The notes below the pieces were generated by a model. That model had not been told where the DNA came from. It saw only the letters and a program-made list of their open reading frames with translations, and searched no databases. From contig NZ_RJJR01000001.1 of NCBI RefSeq assembly GCF_003721595.1, forward strand, positions 1 to 64,000: 64,000 bases of DNA, in the 5' to 3' direction. Made by a program: the position numbers and the translations under genes. Of the stretch, positions 28,992-37,684 are shown piece by piece. The first letter of the stretch is position 1. Each line of letters starts with the position of its first letter. This DNA comes from Hanamia caeni (GTDB taxonomy: Bacteria > Bacteroidota > Bacteroidia > Chitinophagales > Chitinophagaceae).

Positions 28992-30271
28992 GATTTACTC
29001 CTTGAAATTCCGATTTTACTAATCAAATGAATACTATTTGCATCAGAATAATCGTATTGATACAATCCATCTTTTGCAACCACCAAAGCAATATGATTAT
29101 AAGCAATTACATCATACGTTTCGATGTTCGAAAATTGTTTTATTAGCTGCAAATCTGAAACATGAGCTGCATTATAAATTTTTAATCCATCGCTTCCATC
29201 GCAGATGAATAAAAGATCCCCGTCTTTTGATAAGCCATGTGGATTGGTAAACGGATAGGTTTTTACAAGTGTAGGATTGGTAAAGCTGTTTAATTGTAAT
29301 ACATCAAGTTGATTCGTATTTCCAAAACAGGCAGAACCTGTACGAAGCGTTACATAAGCATAATCATCATCAGCGATTACAGGGTCACAACTTTGCACAT
29401 GAGAAAACTGGCCAACAAGAGAAGGATTATCTGCATTGCTGATATTGTAAACGAACATTCCATTTTGCGAGCCTATAAATAATTTATCCTTAAACGGGAA
29501 AATCGTTTCTATATTCCAGCTTCCTAAGTTTACTTTTTTGCTGTAAACCGGATCGTTGGGGATGCTGATGTTGAATACATTCAAATCGGAATTGGAAACG
29601 GTGTACAATCTTTTATCAACGATAGTGAAACGCGCCATGGATCCGCCTTTGCCAACGGGCGAACCGGAATTCTTGCTGCCAGATGATGAATAATTAATGG
29701 ACACATCCATATAAGCTGTTTGCGGAACAACCAATTGTGGATCATCATTCAAATTCTCAGTTATGGTGGTATCTCTCTTAACCCAATCTGTAATTATTTT
29801 AGTAGAATCATTATAAAACCCGTTTCCGTAAGATCTAAACGGAAATACGCCTTCATTGTATTTTTTTACAGCTATATTGAGTGGATTGCTGATGTCAAGC
29901 GTTACCAAATCGGTATATAAATCGGCGTACAAAGTATTTCCTTTCAGCGCCAGATCGAGATTTCCGGGGATGTCGATAAACGCTAAATTACGCGGCGAAG
30001 CAGGATTACTGTTATCTATCACATGAATCCCCTTGTCAACTTCATTAAGAAAAATATAATTTCCAAGCAGCACTATTTTGCCCGGATTTACCACTTGCTG
30101 TGGCGAATTGCTTCTGATATTAGCTCTTACTTCTGCCGTAGTTTTATAAACCGGTAAATAATAGGAATAAGTATAGGTGCGTGTGATGTTATCTTTTACA
30201 CAACCGTTTATGATAAAAGCAAAAGCCGAAAAGCTGATGATGGCAATAAAATTGTTGATAAATTTTTTCAT
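28988..30271 (-). CDS. LVIVD-repeat surface lipoprotein
   Basis: 427 residues. Lipobox INGC with Cys24. The body is a beta-propeller of LVIVD repeats: examples are IHVIDNSNPASP, LVTLDISNPLNI, LNVFNISIPNDP and MFVYNISNADNP, about seven in all. Such proteins are found on bacterial surfaces, and the molecular role is unknown. It is preceded at 18 bp by one copy of the two-block ECF promoter element and overlaps the barrel gene downstream by 4 bp, so the two form a unit under the local sigma factor. Confidence 0.85.
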   Translation of the reverse strand: MKKFINNFIAIISFSAFAFIINGCVKDNITRTYTYSYYLPVYKTTAEVRANIRSNSPQQVVNPGKIVLLGNYIFLNEVDKGIHVIDNSNPASPRNLAFIDIPGNLDLALKGNTLYADLYTDLVTLDISNPLNIAVKKYNEGVFPFRSYGNGFYNDSTKIITDWVKRDTTITENLNDDPQLVVPQTAYMDVSINYSSSGSKNSGSPVGKGGSMARFTIVDKRLYTVSNSDLNVFNISIPNDPVYSKKVNLGSWNIETIFPFKDKLFIGSQNGMFVYNISNADNPSLVGQFSHVQSCDPVIADDDYAYVTLRTGSACFGNTNQLDVLQLNSFTNPTLVKTYPFTNPHGLSKDGDLLFICDGSDGLKIYNAAHVSDLQLIKQFSNIETYDVIAYNHIALVVAKDGLYQYDYSDANSIHLISKIGISRSKS

Positions 30272-30289
30272 AACAAATCATTTTTACGC

Positions 30290-30319
30290 TTGACCACTGA
30301 AAGTTGAAAAGCGTTGCAT
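30290..30319 (-). promoter_or_regulatory. ECF-type promoter, copy 1 (LVIVD gene)
   Basis: On the minus strand: ATGCAACG, 12 bp, CAGTGGTCAA. The first block carries the AAC of ECF -35 elements and the second the GTC of ECF -10 elements. It ends 18 bp before the start codon at 30271. Identical first block and spacing recur at 30975 and 32961. Confidence 0.65.
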
Positions 30320-30372
30320 GGAAAAAATATTTTTTTCTGAAGAGATTATTGGGCTCCTATTGTGAAACGATT

Positions 30373-30945
30373 TTAATTTTTCATATAAATAATCCAATCC
30401 CAATCTGCAGGATTGCCAACGCCCACGCTGGGCGTGTATAAAAATATTTTCACTTTTTGATTTGGATTTGATTTTAAATACTCCCTCACTTTCACCAAAT
30501 GTTGTATCGGCATCCAAACTATGCTGTAATCGTAAGTTTCATTGTGGAGATTAAATACATTTTCAAATCCATTTGCCGGATATATCACATCTGCGGTTAA
30601 CACAGAATTAAATGCAGACGCGGGTTTCAAATCTGACGGAAAAGTCATCTTGCCTAAACCCATCCAGATAATGCTTCCGTCAAATAAGGGCTCGTCCAGT
30701 TCCCGGTAAACCAGTTTGATACTTCCAAAATCGCCGGGGGCGCGGTATTCAGTATCTATTGTAAATGATTGTGAGGAATTTTTAAAAGTAAATTCCTTAC
30801 CACCTTCAAACTTATTGGTAGTGTAATCAACTTTCAGCATCAACACTTTATTCTCTGTTTGGCTTTCCTGTATTTTTTTCAGATCAACTTTTGAGCAAGA
30901 TAAAAACAGTGTTAGCAGTGCGATTAACGGGATACTTCGTTCCAT
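30373..30945 (-). CDS. Lipoprotein of unknown function in the ECF regulon
   Basis: 190 residues. The signal peptide ends in LSC with Cys17, giving a lipoprotein. The mature part contains beta-rich segments (KEFTFKNSSQSFTIDTEYRA, SIIWMGLGKMTF) and a C-terminal DWDWIIYMK. I recognise no family. A copy of the two-block promoter element lies 29 bp upstream of the start codon, so it belongs to the local sigma regulon. Confidence 0.75.
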   Translation of the reverse strand: MERSIPLIALLTLFLSCSKVDLKKIQESQTENKVLMLKVDYTTNKFEGGKEFTFKNSSQSFTIDTEYRAPGDFGSIKLVYRELDEPLFDGSIIWMGLGKMTFPSDLKPASAFNSVLTADVIYPANGFENVFNLHNETYDYSIVWMPIQHLVKVREYLKSNPNQKVKIFLYTPSVGVGNPADWDWIIYMKN

Positions 30946-30974
30946 CTAATTTTTTTTTAAAATTGATTTTCTCA

Positions 30975-31004
30975 TTGACCATTGCAATGGCAAAAGCGTT
31001 GCAT
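30975..31004 (-). promoter_or_regulatory. ECF-type promoter, copy 2 (lipoprotein gene)
   Basis: On the minus strand: ATGCAACG, 12 bp, CAATGGTCAA, ending 29 bp before the start codon at 30945. It sits just beyond the stop codon of the barrel gene at 31015. With flanks it shares 31 of 38 positions with copy 1. Confidence 0.65.
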
Positions 31005-31014
31005 AGAAAAAAAA

Positions 31015-32403
31015 TTATTTTTTCCGGAACAGGATTTCTGTTTGTATTCCTATAAAACTAAAATGCTTTGCGCCATACAATCCTTTGTCAGAAATGCTTG
31101 TGGCACTATAATAAATATAAGGGCCGAATGCAACTGGCATTTTTTGCTGCCAAAAAAGTGTGAAAGATAATCCCGTATGCAATCCGATCTGTGTTTTATT
31201 AAATATTGAATTATCGCTGTAATATACTCCCGGATTTGATTTGAATTGCAGGGCATTGCTGCTTAGTAATTCGGAAAAATCTATTCCTGCATTCCAGAAT
31301 ACAGGCAACTTCTGATTTTTATTGATTTGTATGTTTACAGAAACCGGAATTTCCAGGTAGTGAAAATTATTTCTGTAAGTGTTTGAGCGGTTAGCGGCAT
31401 TATTAAAATTATTTGCGGAATAATATTGGGAAGGCATAAGTATTGAGTCAATCTTTTTCCCCACTTTATTGGTAAATGAATAATATTTATAAGAAATCCC
31501 TACAGAAATTTTAGTTTTTGCAGAAATATCTTTCCTGGTTAATACTCCGGCCATAAATGCGGTTGAATTTTTTATGGGTGAGGGGTTATAATAATACGAA
31601 GAGCCGCCCCCGTTTGAAATTCCGCCGGAAGGCAAACCCGCGTTCAAATCCATAGCCGGATAACTTCTTTCTAAAATATTGCTCCCCAGCAATGAAGTTC
31701 CTGCTGAAATAGTAACACCAAAGTCCCAGCGTTTACCGGGTTTTTTGGCAGAATCTTTTTTTGGAGAAGTATTATTTTTTGTAATTAATTTTTGTATTGT
31801 TTTTCCTGATTTTAAATTAATTAAAAAACTATCAGTGTTGATGTGATTTTGAAAATTATTTGCTATGTTTTCACTTTCATTTTTGTTTTCTATTTCAGCA
31901 TTTGTTGTCTTTCTAATCAATTTACTCAATGCAATTGGAAAATGTTGATTATTTCTTTGTTTACTGAAATCCTGATTAGGTTTTGAGGTGAGATCATCAC
32001 TCATTCCTGGATTTATTTTACGCTTTTCTACAATTTTATTTTGCGAATTGGGTTTAAAATTTTTTGTTTTTCCGCTTGAAACACTTGTTGAATCAATATT
32101 TGCAAGATTACCTGATGCTATTTCAGGTTTTGCAAAAGAAGAATCCTGGTTATTTATTGCTTTACTATCTTTTTTAAATTGACTCATCTTGTGATTTTGT
32201 ACATTATTTTTTGATGAATTCATTAACCAATAGCTCGCTGACAAAAGAAAGATGATTGACAAAAGAAACAGTAAAATAAATTTTTTGTCTTTTTCTTTTT
32301 TCCGAATCTGTTTTTCAACATTTGCCCATACAGAATCTGATGGAGGAATTTTTAATTCGTCCAGTTTGTGCTGCACATTTTTTTCAAAATTATTTTGTTC
32401 CAT
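31015..32403 (-). CDS. Inner-membrane-anchored protein with beta-barrel-like C-terminus (putative sigma partner)
   Basis: 462 residues. A 41-residue cytosolic head (with SVWANVEKQIRKK) leads to one membrane helix (42-61), a low-complexity Asn/Ser/Lys linker (about 62-222) and a beta-rich outer-membrane-protein-like domain (about 225-462, beginning RWDFGVTISAGTSLLG). There is no cleavable signal peptide. Its start overlaps the ECF sigma gene by 14 bp, the usual place for an anti-sigma factor. I infer that the head may bind the sigma factor, but no known anti-sigma motif is visible. The combination of an inner-membrane helix and a barrel-like domain in one chain is odd. Confidence 0.75.
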   Translation of the reverse strand: MEQNNFEKNVQHKLDELKIPPSDSVWANVEKQIRKKEKDKKFILLFLLSIIFLLSASYWLMNSSKNNVQNHKMSQFKKDSKAINNQDSSFAKPEIASGNLANIDSTSVSSGKTKNFKPNSQNKIVEKRKINPGMSDDLTSKPNQDFSKQRNNQHFPIALSKLIRKTTNAEIENKNESENIANNFQNHINTDSFLINLKSGKTIQKLITKNNTSPKKDSAKKPGKRWDFGVTISAGTSLLGSNILERSYPAMDLNAGLPSGGISNGGGSSYYYNPSPIKNSTAFMAGVLTRKDISAKTKISVGISYKYYSFTNKVGKKIDSILMPSQYYSANNFNNAANRSNTYRNNFHYLEIPVSVNIQINKNQKLPVFWNAGIDFSELLSSNALQFKSNPGVYYSDNSIFNKTQIGLHTGLSFTLFWQQKMPVAFGPYIYYSATSISDKGLYGAKHFSFIGIQTEILFRKK

Positions 32404-32950
32404 AATGGCCGCTTTGTTTTTTTAAAGAAAATTTTTCAATCCATTCGGTCAATATAATTCTTGCTCTTGCATATTGCGACCTGGATGTTCCTTCGCTGAT
32501 ACCGAGCATCGACGCTATTTCAGCATGTTTATAACCTTCCACAGCATGTAAATTGAAAATGGTTTGAAAGCCTGTTGGCAATTGCCTTATTAGTTCTGCC
32601 AGCTCCTTTGCATGAAGATTTACTTCAGGATTTTCGGTAGAAACTAAATGCAAAGGCATTTCATCAAAAGAAAGATCATAACGATATTTTTGATTGGTTT
32701 TTAAGAAATTCAGCGCTGTAGTAATCATTATTTTCCTGATCCATCCGCCTAATTCTCCTTCTCCTTTGAATTGATGTAATCTTGAAAAAACTTTTATAAA
32801 CCCCTCCTGCAAAACCTCTTCGGCATCGCTCAAACTCTTGGTATATCTGAAACATACGGCGAGCATCAAAGGCGCAAAATGGCCATACAGCGTTTTTTGT
32901 GCTTCAGGCTTTCGTTTCAGGCATTCTTTAAGTAAGGTGTCCAAATCCAT
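32390..32950 (-). CDS. ECF sigma-70 family RNA polymerase sigma factor
   Basis: 186 residues from the ATG at 32950. Sigma region 2 includes YTKSLSDAEEVLQEGFIKVF and GWIRKIMITTALNFLK; region 4 includes TIFNLHAVEGYKHAEIASML and ISEGTSRSQYARAR, the HTH. The frame stays open to an ATG at 32998, but a copy of the two-block promoter element lies at 32961-32990, between the two starts, and homologous proteins begin near MDLDTLLKECL, so 32950 is preferred. It likely transcribes itself, the downstream barrel gene, and two lipoprotein units. Confidence 0.92.
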   Translation of the reverse strand: MDLDTLLKECLKRKPEAQKTLYGHFAPLMLAVCFRYTKSLSDAEEVLQEGFIKVFSRLHQFKGEGELGGWIRKIMITTALNFLKTNQKYRYDLSFDEMPLHLVSTENPEVNLHAKELAELIRQLPTGFQTIFNLHAVEGYKHAEIASMLGISEGTSRSQYARARIILTEWIEKFSLKKQSGHYGTK

Positions 32951-32960
32951 TTGTCTCACC

Positions 32961-32990
32961 TTGACAACTGTTTTCCCGTTTTCGTTGCAT
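32961..32990 (-). promoter_or_regulatory. ECF-type promoter, copy 3 (sigma gene, autoregulatory)
   Basis: On the minus strand: ATGCAACG, 12 bp, CAGTTGTCAA, ending 10 bp before the chosen start codon of the sigma gene. The 12-bp spacer differs completely from copies 1 and 2, so the two blocks are the conserved parts. A terminator at 33029 isolates this promoter from the genes upstream. Confidence 0.65.
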
Positions 32991-33028
32991 ATCGGCAAAC
33001 TTTTTTCTTTTTGAGTTCTTTTACGGGC

Positions 33029-33060
33029 AAAAAAAAATGCGATGTCCTATCGCATTTTTA
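33029..33060. terminator. Perfect 11-bp hairpin terminator
   Basis: AAAAATGCGAT (33033-33043) and ATCGCATTTTT (33049-33059) pair without mismatch around loop GTCCT. The minus strand continues into a T9 run. It ends the paralogue pair at 33.1-34.5 kb. Confidence 0.85.
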
Positions 33061-33080
33061 AAATAAGTGTGAAGAAAATA

Positions 33081-33677
33081 TTATTGAATCAAAGCTGCAA
33101 TTTTATCAAGGGGTATCGAATTTGCAAAAGACATAACGGCATTTTCATCCATTCCATTTACAGTGATAGTAATTAACGCGCTCTTAAATGGAATTTGTAA
33201 TTGGTAATTCGGTTTGCCGTTAGCATTGTCTCCCTGTTTTTCAAGACGTGACTTGTACCCCTGGATTTTTACAACTTTGGTAGTTGAATTTCTCATCATT
33301 CCCCCAACCAGCGGCATGTTCAAAAAGCTATTGAGGCTGGCAATAAGCGGTGAATTGCTGATAATTTCCACCTGGCTGCCTGTAGTATCGCCGTAAGAAC
33401 GGTGAACGGTGGCTCCTACAAAACCTACATTTGCGGTAACCTGGTCGTCTTTTTCTACTGATGCCTGGTCATTCATTTTAGCAGGTAATAATTTTAAAAC
33501 TTCTTTGCCGACAATCATATCAATTTCCTGGATCGCCTGTTCTAGTGAAAAGTGGGCATCAGCTAATTTACCCGCAGAATAGGAGCTTTTCGCATCAGCA
33601 ATGTCTTTAGCAAAATCCTGCGCATTCACCGATACAGTAAAAGAAAGTATTAATATTAAAATTGAATATTTTTTCAT
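33081..33677 (-). CDS. Secreted protein of unknown function, paralogue of its upstream neighbour
   Basis: 198 residues with a signal peptide (cleavage near VNAQ). A helical segment YSAGKLADAHFSLEQAIQEI followed by GKEVLKLLP matches SSYSDARYSVQQALMGIEI and GHELLKTLP in the neighbouring gene, and both proteins end with a similar beta-rich half and an ANSIP/ANAFS helix. No known family recognised. It starts 19 bp after the neighbour's stop and is closed by the terminator at 33029, so the two are one operon. Confidence 0.75.
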   Translation of the reverse strand: MKKYSILILILSFTVSVNAQDFAKDIADAKSSYSAGKLADAHFSLEQAIQEIDMIVGKEVLKLLPAKMNDQASVEKDDQVTANVGFVGATVHRSYGDTTGSQVEIISNSPLIASLNSFLNMPLVGGMMRNSTTKVVKIQGYKSRLEKQGDNANGKPNYQLQIPFKSALITITVNGMDENAVMSFANSIPLDKIAALIQ

Positions 33678-33696
33678 AACAATTATTTTAAAGTGA

Positions 33697-34494
33697 TTAT
33701 TTTTCTCCCAATGTTTTCTTTATGTTTTCTATGCTAAATGCGTTTGCCGTATTCATAACTTCATCTTCATTTGCAAAATTGATACATTCCCACACCACCA
33801 TGGAACTTTGGCCAACGGGTACAATCAGCGTATAACCTTTACTTTCGTCGTAACTGATAATGGCTTTGTTGCCCTGCACTTTTACCTGTTTCACATTTTG
33901 GTCTTTCCCATTGGATTCTACTGCATAGGCATTTCCAAAATAGGCATTCACAAGACCGGAATACAACATATTATTACCAATTGTGATAGTGCATTGCTTA
34001 TCTTTTTTGTCAGAATAAACTCTTTGAATCGTCATATTGTTCCAGCCCCATTGCGTGCTCACTACTTTATCCTGTGTAGTGTCTTTATTCATGCCATCTA
34101 CATTATCAGGAAGGGTTTTTAATAATTCGTGACCTAATTGGATTTCAATTCCCATAAGCGCCTGCTGAACAGAATACCTGGCATCGCTGTAGCTACTGGC
34201 TGTAAAGGATTTACTGGCATCATCTATCGCAGCATTCACATCAGGCGGTGCAGTGTTTTTTAATCCCGCTCCTCCTTTATTTACAGGCTTGTTGCTGCCC
34301 GATTGACTGGCGCTTTCGGACGAAGAGGATGCCGAATTCGGATTTTCCTGTGTTTCATTACCTGTTTTGCCTTCAATCGCTTTATTGACGGCGCTATTCG
34401 CTTTTTCTTTTAGCTTTTTTAATAACTGCCCGTTGCTTGTTGCAGGAACAGCCAAAATGAAACCACCGGCCAGCAAAAAAATTATTCTTTTCAT
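33697..34494 (-). CDS. Secreted protein of unknown function, paralogue of its downstream neighbour
   Basis: 265 residues with a signal peptide (cleavage near SNGQ). After it come LLKKLKEKANSAVNKAIEG, then a Ser/Asn-rich linker (about 45-75), then the domain shared with the next gene (about 85-265). The N-terminal segment after the signal resembles the start of the OmpA protein at 47910 (GQFLKKIKNEVKNRAENNI), a module common in exported Bacteroidota proteins. Function unknown; first gene of a two-gene operon. Confidence 0.75.
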   Translation of the reverse strand: MKRIIFLLAGGFILAVPATSNGQLLKKLKEKANSAVNKAIEGKTGNETQENPNSASSSSESASQSGSNKPVNKGGAGLKNTAPPDVNAAIDDASKSFTASSYSDARYSVQQALMGIEIQLGHELLKTLPDNVDGMNKDTTQDKVVSTQWGWNNMTIQRVYSDKKDKQCTITIGNNMLYSGLVNAYFGNAYAVESNGKDQNVKQVKVQGNKAIISYDESKGYTLIVPVGQSSMVVWECINFANEDEVMNTANAFSIENIKKTLGEK

Positions 34495-34667
34495 TGGTTT
34501 AATACTTTTAAAAATTAATTTGGAAAATCTACAAGGCAGTTTTTAGATAGGATGGAAATTCAAGAGATAAAACTAACCAAATATTTATTTCAAACCAAAA
34601 CCAAATTGGATAAATCTTCGACTTTTTGTGGATATATTTTTTGAATTTTATCGCGCCACATATCCTT

Positions 34668-34675
34668 TACTTTTG
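34668..34675 (+). promoter_or_regulatory. -7 element of the bioA promoter
   Basis: TACTTTTG matches TAnnTTTG exactly and ends 13 nt before the ATG at 34689. It lies inside the longer open frame that begins at 34626, which supports the shorter start. TTTG at 34640-34643 is 24 bp upstream, longer than the usual spacing. Confidence 0.5.
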
Positions 34676-34688
34676 CGCAAAAAAAGAA

Positions 34689-35996
34689 ATGTTTGAAATA
34701 GGCAGATTAAGCGAAAAAGATAAACAATTTATCTGGCATCCTTATACACATATCAATAGTACACCTGCGGCAATACCTATCGTGAAGGGCGAAAAGGCAA
34801 TTTTATATGATGAAAAGGGCAATAAATATATTGATGGCATAAGCAGTTGGTGGGTCAATATTCATGGGCATGGAAATAAATATATTGCACGGAAAATATA
34901 TGAACAGGCAAAGAAACTGGAACAGGTAATTTTCACGGCATTCACGCATGAGCCGGCTGTGGAGCTTGCTGAAAAATTGTTGAGTGTTTTGCCGGGAGAT
35001 TTTTCAAAAATTTTTTATACAGATGACGGCTCTACCGCTACGGAAGTGGCCATTAAGCTTTCGCTTCAATATTGGAAAAATGTAGGAGATAATAAAAGAA
35101 AAAAAGTGCTCGCATTTCACAATTCCTATCATGGCGACACGTTTGGTGCGATGAGCGTAAGCGAACGTGGAGTTTATACGGCCGCATTTCAGGATAAATT
35201 GTTTGATGTGATTTTCATTGATACGCCTGATGGCGAAAACGTTGAATCTTTAAAAGCTGAGGTTGAAAAATATAAAAACGAATTCGCCTGTTTTATATAC
35301 GAGCCTTTACTGCAGGGCGCAGAAGGAATGAAAATGTATAATGCAGATGGATTAAATAGCCTGCTGGTGTATTTGAAAAACGAAAAGATCATTTGTATCG
35401 CCGATGAAGTGCTTACCGGATTTTACCGGACAGGAAAATTTTTTGCAGGAGATTATCTGGAAACAAAAGCGGATATTATTTGTCTTAGCAAAGCGCTGAC
35501 CGGCGGCACGATGGCGCTAGGCGTTACTGCCTGCACACAACAAATTTATGATGAATTTGTAAGTGATGATAAAACAAAAACCCTCTTTCACGGGCACTCA
35601 TTCACGGCAAACCCGCTTGCCTGTGTAGCGGCTATTGCCAGTTTTGAATTGATTCAAAAAAAGGGATTTATAAAAGGTGTTGAAAATGTTATTTCGCATC
35701 ATGAAAAATTTGGGGCGAAACTGCGCAAGCTGGAAAAGAAAAAATATATAAAAAATGTGCGCCAGATTGGAACCATTATCGCCTTTGAAATCTGCACGGC
35801 TGATCAAGATGATTACCTTAATAAGGTGAGCCAAAGTTTTTCACCATTTTGCCTGCGAAAGGGTGTGTACCTGCGCGCAATGGGCAACACCATTTATATA
35901 ATGCCACCTTATTGCATCACATCGCGGGAATTAAAAAAAATATATTCGGTGGTAGTTGATTTTATTGAGTATCATTTAAAGGAAAATGCAGTTTGA
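34689..35996 (+). CDS. bioA: Adenosylmethionine-8-amino-7-oxononanoate aminotransferase
   Basis: 435 residues from the ATG at 34689. Converts KAPA to DAPA in biotin synthesis with SAM as amino donor and PLP as cofactor. Class III aminotransferase marks: the BioA-specific start IWHPYTHINS, SSWWVNIHGHGN, DDGSTATEVAIKLS (110-125), YHGDTFGAM, cofactor Asp in ADEVLTGFYRTG and Lys268 in LSKALTGG. The open frame extends to 34626, but the extension is not family-like and contains the predicted promoter. No other bio gene is in the window. Its 3' end overlaps the convergent SRPBCC gene by 25 bp. Confidence 0.95.
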   Translation: MFEIGRLSEKDKQFIWHPYTHINSTPAAIPIVKGEKAILYDEKGNKYIDGISSWWVNIHGHGNKYIARKIYEQAKKLEQVIFTAFTHEPAVELAEKLLSVLPGDFSKIFYTDDGSTATEVAIKLSLQYWKNVGDNKRKKVLAFHNSYHGDTFGAMSVSERGVYTAAFQDKLFDVIFIDTPDGENVESLKAEVEKYKNEFACFIYEPLLQGAEGMKMYNADGLNSLLVYLKNEKIICIADEVLTGFYRTGKFFAGDYLETKADIICLSKALTGGTMALGVTACTQQIYDEFVSDDKTKTLFHGHSFTANPLACVAAIASFELIQKKGFIKGVENVISHHEKFGAKLRKLEKKKYIKNVRQIGTIIAFEICTADQDDYLNKVSQSFSPFCLRKGVYLRAMGNTIYIMPPYCITSRELKKIYSVVVDFIEYHLKENAV

Positions 35997-36511
35997 CCTT
36001 CAGCCGCTTTTCTTAGGTCTTCGAGCGCAGATTCATATTGAGCCCCTGAGAATTTATCAAATAAAATTCCCTGAACTCTTTTCCATGGATACCAGCCCAT
36101 GTCGATATTAATATTCCAGGTAAGCTGATGTTCATTATTTGATTTTGGAATCAGCAGGAACTGATAAGTAACTTTTGTAGAAGAGGAAGATTGTACCCGG
36201 ATATCAATTTGATTATTCGAAGTATCCATAAGATTTAATACAATTGCTGTCCCATTTTTGTTTTTTAAAGTGACAGAAGAAATATAATCCGCGGAGGCCT
36301 TATTTTTTACCACAGAAATGTTTTCATCTTTAAATGCGGGATACCAGTTTTTCCACTCATCGAAATTTACAATCTGCTTCATAATATTTTGCCGCGGGGC
36401 ATTTATTTCTACTGATTTGGCAACAGTAACCCTGGAAGGCAAAAGAAATGCGAGCAATAAAATAATAATAAAAACGGCCAGTAAAAAAATAATAAATTTT
36501 GCGAATCCCAT
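35972..36511 (-). CDS. Membrane-anchored SRPBCC-family protein
   Basis: 179 residues. A hydrophobic N-terminal helix (5-24) is followed by a START-like domain (about 28-170): VTVAKSVEINAPRQNIMKQI is the first strand and helix, FDEWKNWYPAF the usual following motif. It has the length and look of the polyketide-cyclase-like membrane proteins of this fold; ligand unknown. It starts 1 bp after the ABC permease gene, so the two are probably co-transcribed. Its end overlaps bioA. Confidence 0.8.
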   Translation of the reverse strand: MGFAKFIIFLLAVFIIILLLAFLLPSRVTVAKSVEINAPRQNIMKQIVNFDEWKNWYPAFKDENISVVKNKASADYISSVTLKNKNGTAIVLNLMDTSNNQIDIRVQSSSSTKVTYQFLLIPKSNNEHQLTWNINIDMGWYPWKRVQGILFDKFSGAQYESALEDLRKAAEGQTAFSFK

Positions 36512-36512
36512 T

Positions 36513-37628
36513 TTATTCCCATTTAAAAACTTTAACAGCTATAATATAAACAATAATTCCCCATAAAAGTAGGATGCTTATTTCCCATCTTTCGTCCCAC
36601 AAATTGTTTCCCTCAAAAGCCACGTCTCGTAAAGCATTGTTCAAATGAGTGAGCGGCATTGCCTGCGCTATTCCACGTAGCCATTTTGGAAAAACATCTA
36701 TAGGAAAAAATGTGCCGCCAATTAAAAACTGGGGAAGGGTAATGATATTGGCAAATGGAGGTATCGTACTGTCGTTTTTGGCGAGGCCACTCACGATAAA
36801 GCCCATTCCCATAAATACCACAAGGCCGATAAAACTTAAAATGAGCAATTCAACGAATGTTTCAAATCCCCTTACCAAAGTAAAATCAAACAAATACCGG
36901 CCAGCAAGGATGATTACTATTGCTGTTAACATCTGGAATAAAACCCTGCTGAGCATTTCCCCCAAAATAATGTAGGTTCTGCTGATGGGCGTAGCAAAAA
37001 ATCGTTTCAGTACGAGTGTATTCCGCAGGTTAAAAAACATAAATGCTACGCCAAAAACACCGGAAGCCAAAAGTGAAAAACCCAATTGCCCCGGCAAAAT
37101 GAAATCAATGGTTTTGTATTTTCTAATGACAGCAATATCTCTCGGAAAATCAAAGTCAAAAGTTGCTATAGTTGGCCGGTTGGGATATTTTTCGTTGCTC
37201 AGTTTGTTGATGATACTTTCTACAAGGGCTTTAAACTGTGGCCATTGATTATTACTGGATGTAGTACTTTTTAAAGTAAAAATATAAGGTGGATTTTTAG
37301 ATGAATCCTTTTGAATATTAATGACGCCTGCTATTTTGCCACCGTCTAAATCCTTTTCCAATGATTTATGATCCGGATATCTTTTTATGGTAACGCCGTT
37401 TGAATTTTCAATGGCTTTGTACAGCTCATTGGCGGTGTCAGCAGAATTATCAACCGCAATTTTATAGCTTGTAAATGCTCCGCCATTGCCCATAAATCCA
37501 AAAACAAGAATAAAAACAAATGGAAATGCAAAACCAAAAACAACCGAAGAAGGGCTTCTGAAAAGCGCGTGTAAGCTGGCTTTGGTTATTGCAAGCATTG
37601 CCCTGATCTGACTGTATGGTTTCATCAA
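36513..37628 (-). CDS. ABC-2 type transporter permease
   Basis: 371 residues. One helix near the N-terminus (FGFAFPFVFILVFGFMG), a large extracytoplasmic domain (about 50-175) and five further helices, ending with a C-terminal VFKWE. The architecture is that of ABC-2 membrane subunits such as those of drug or polysaccharide exporters. No ATP-binding subunit is adjacent, so it must use one encoded elsewhere. An exact minus-strand -7 element, TAGTTTTG (37648-37655), ends 19 bp before the start codon. Confidence 0.85.
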   Translation of the reverse strand: MMKPYSQIRAMLAITKASLHALFRSPSSVVFGFAFPFVFILVFGFMGNGGAFTSYKIAVDNSADTANELYKAIENSNGVTIKRYPDHKSLEKDLDGGKIAGVINIQKDSSKNPPYIFTLKSTTSSNNQWPQFKALVESIINKLSNEKYPNRPTIATFDFDFPRDIAVIRKYKTIDFILPGQLGFSLLASGVFGVAFMFFNLRNTLVLKRFFATPISRTYIILGEMLSRVLFQMLTAIVIILAGRYLFDFTLVRGFETFVELLILSFIGLVVFMGMGFIVSGLAKNDSTIPPFANIITLPQFLIGGTFFPIDVFPKWLRGIAQAMPLTHLNNALRDVAFEGNNLWDERWEISILLLWGIIVYIIAVKVFKWE

Positions 37629-37647
37629 TATGAGAAATTTTATGGCG

Positions 37648-37655
37648 CAAAACTA
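37648..37655 (-). promoter_or_regulatory. -7 element of the ABC permease promoter
   Basis: TAGTTTTG on the minus strand, an exact TAnnTTTG match, 19 bp before the start codon. It shares a short spacer with the divergent toxin-antitoxin promoter. Confidence 0.4.
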
Positions 37656-37684
37656 ACCGTGAAAAAATAAAAATTTAAAAAAAC

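Noticed and set aside
36513..37628. ABC permease as part of the neighbouring toxin-antitoxin region
   Set aside because: It is transcribed divergently with its own -7 element and pairs 1 bp apart with the SRPBCC gene instead.
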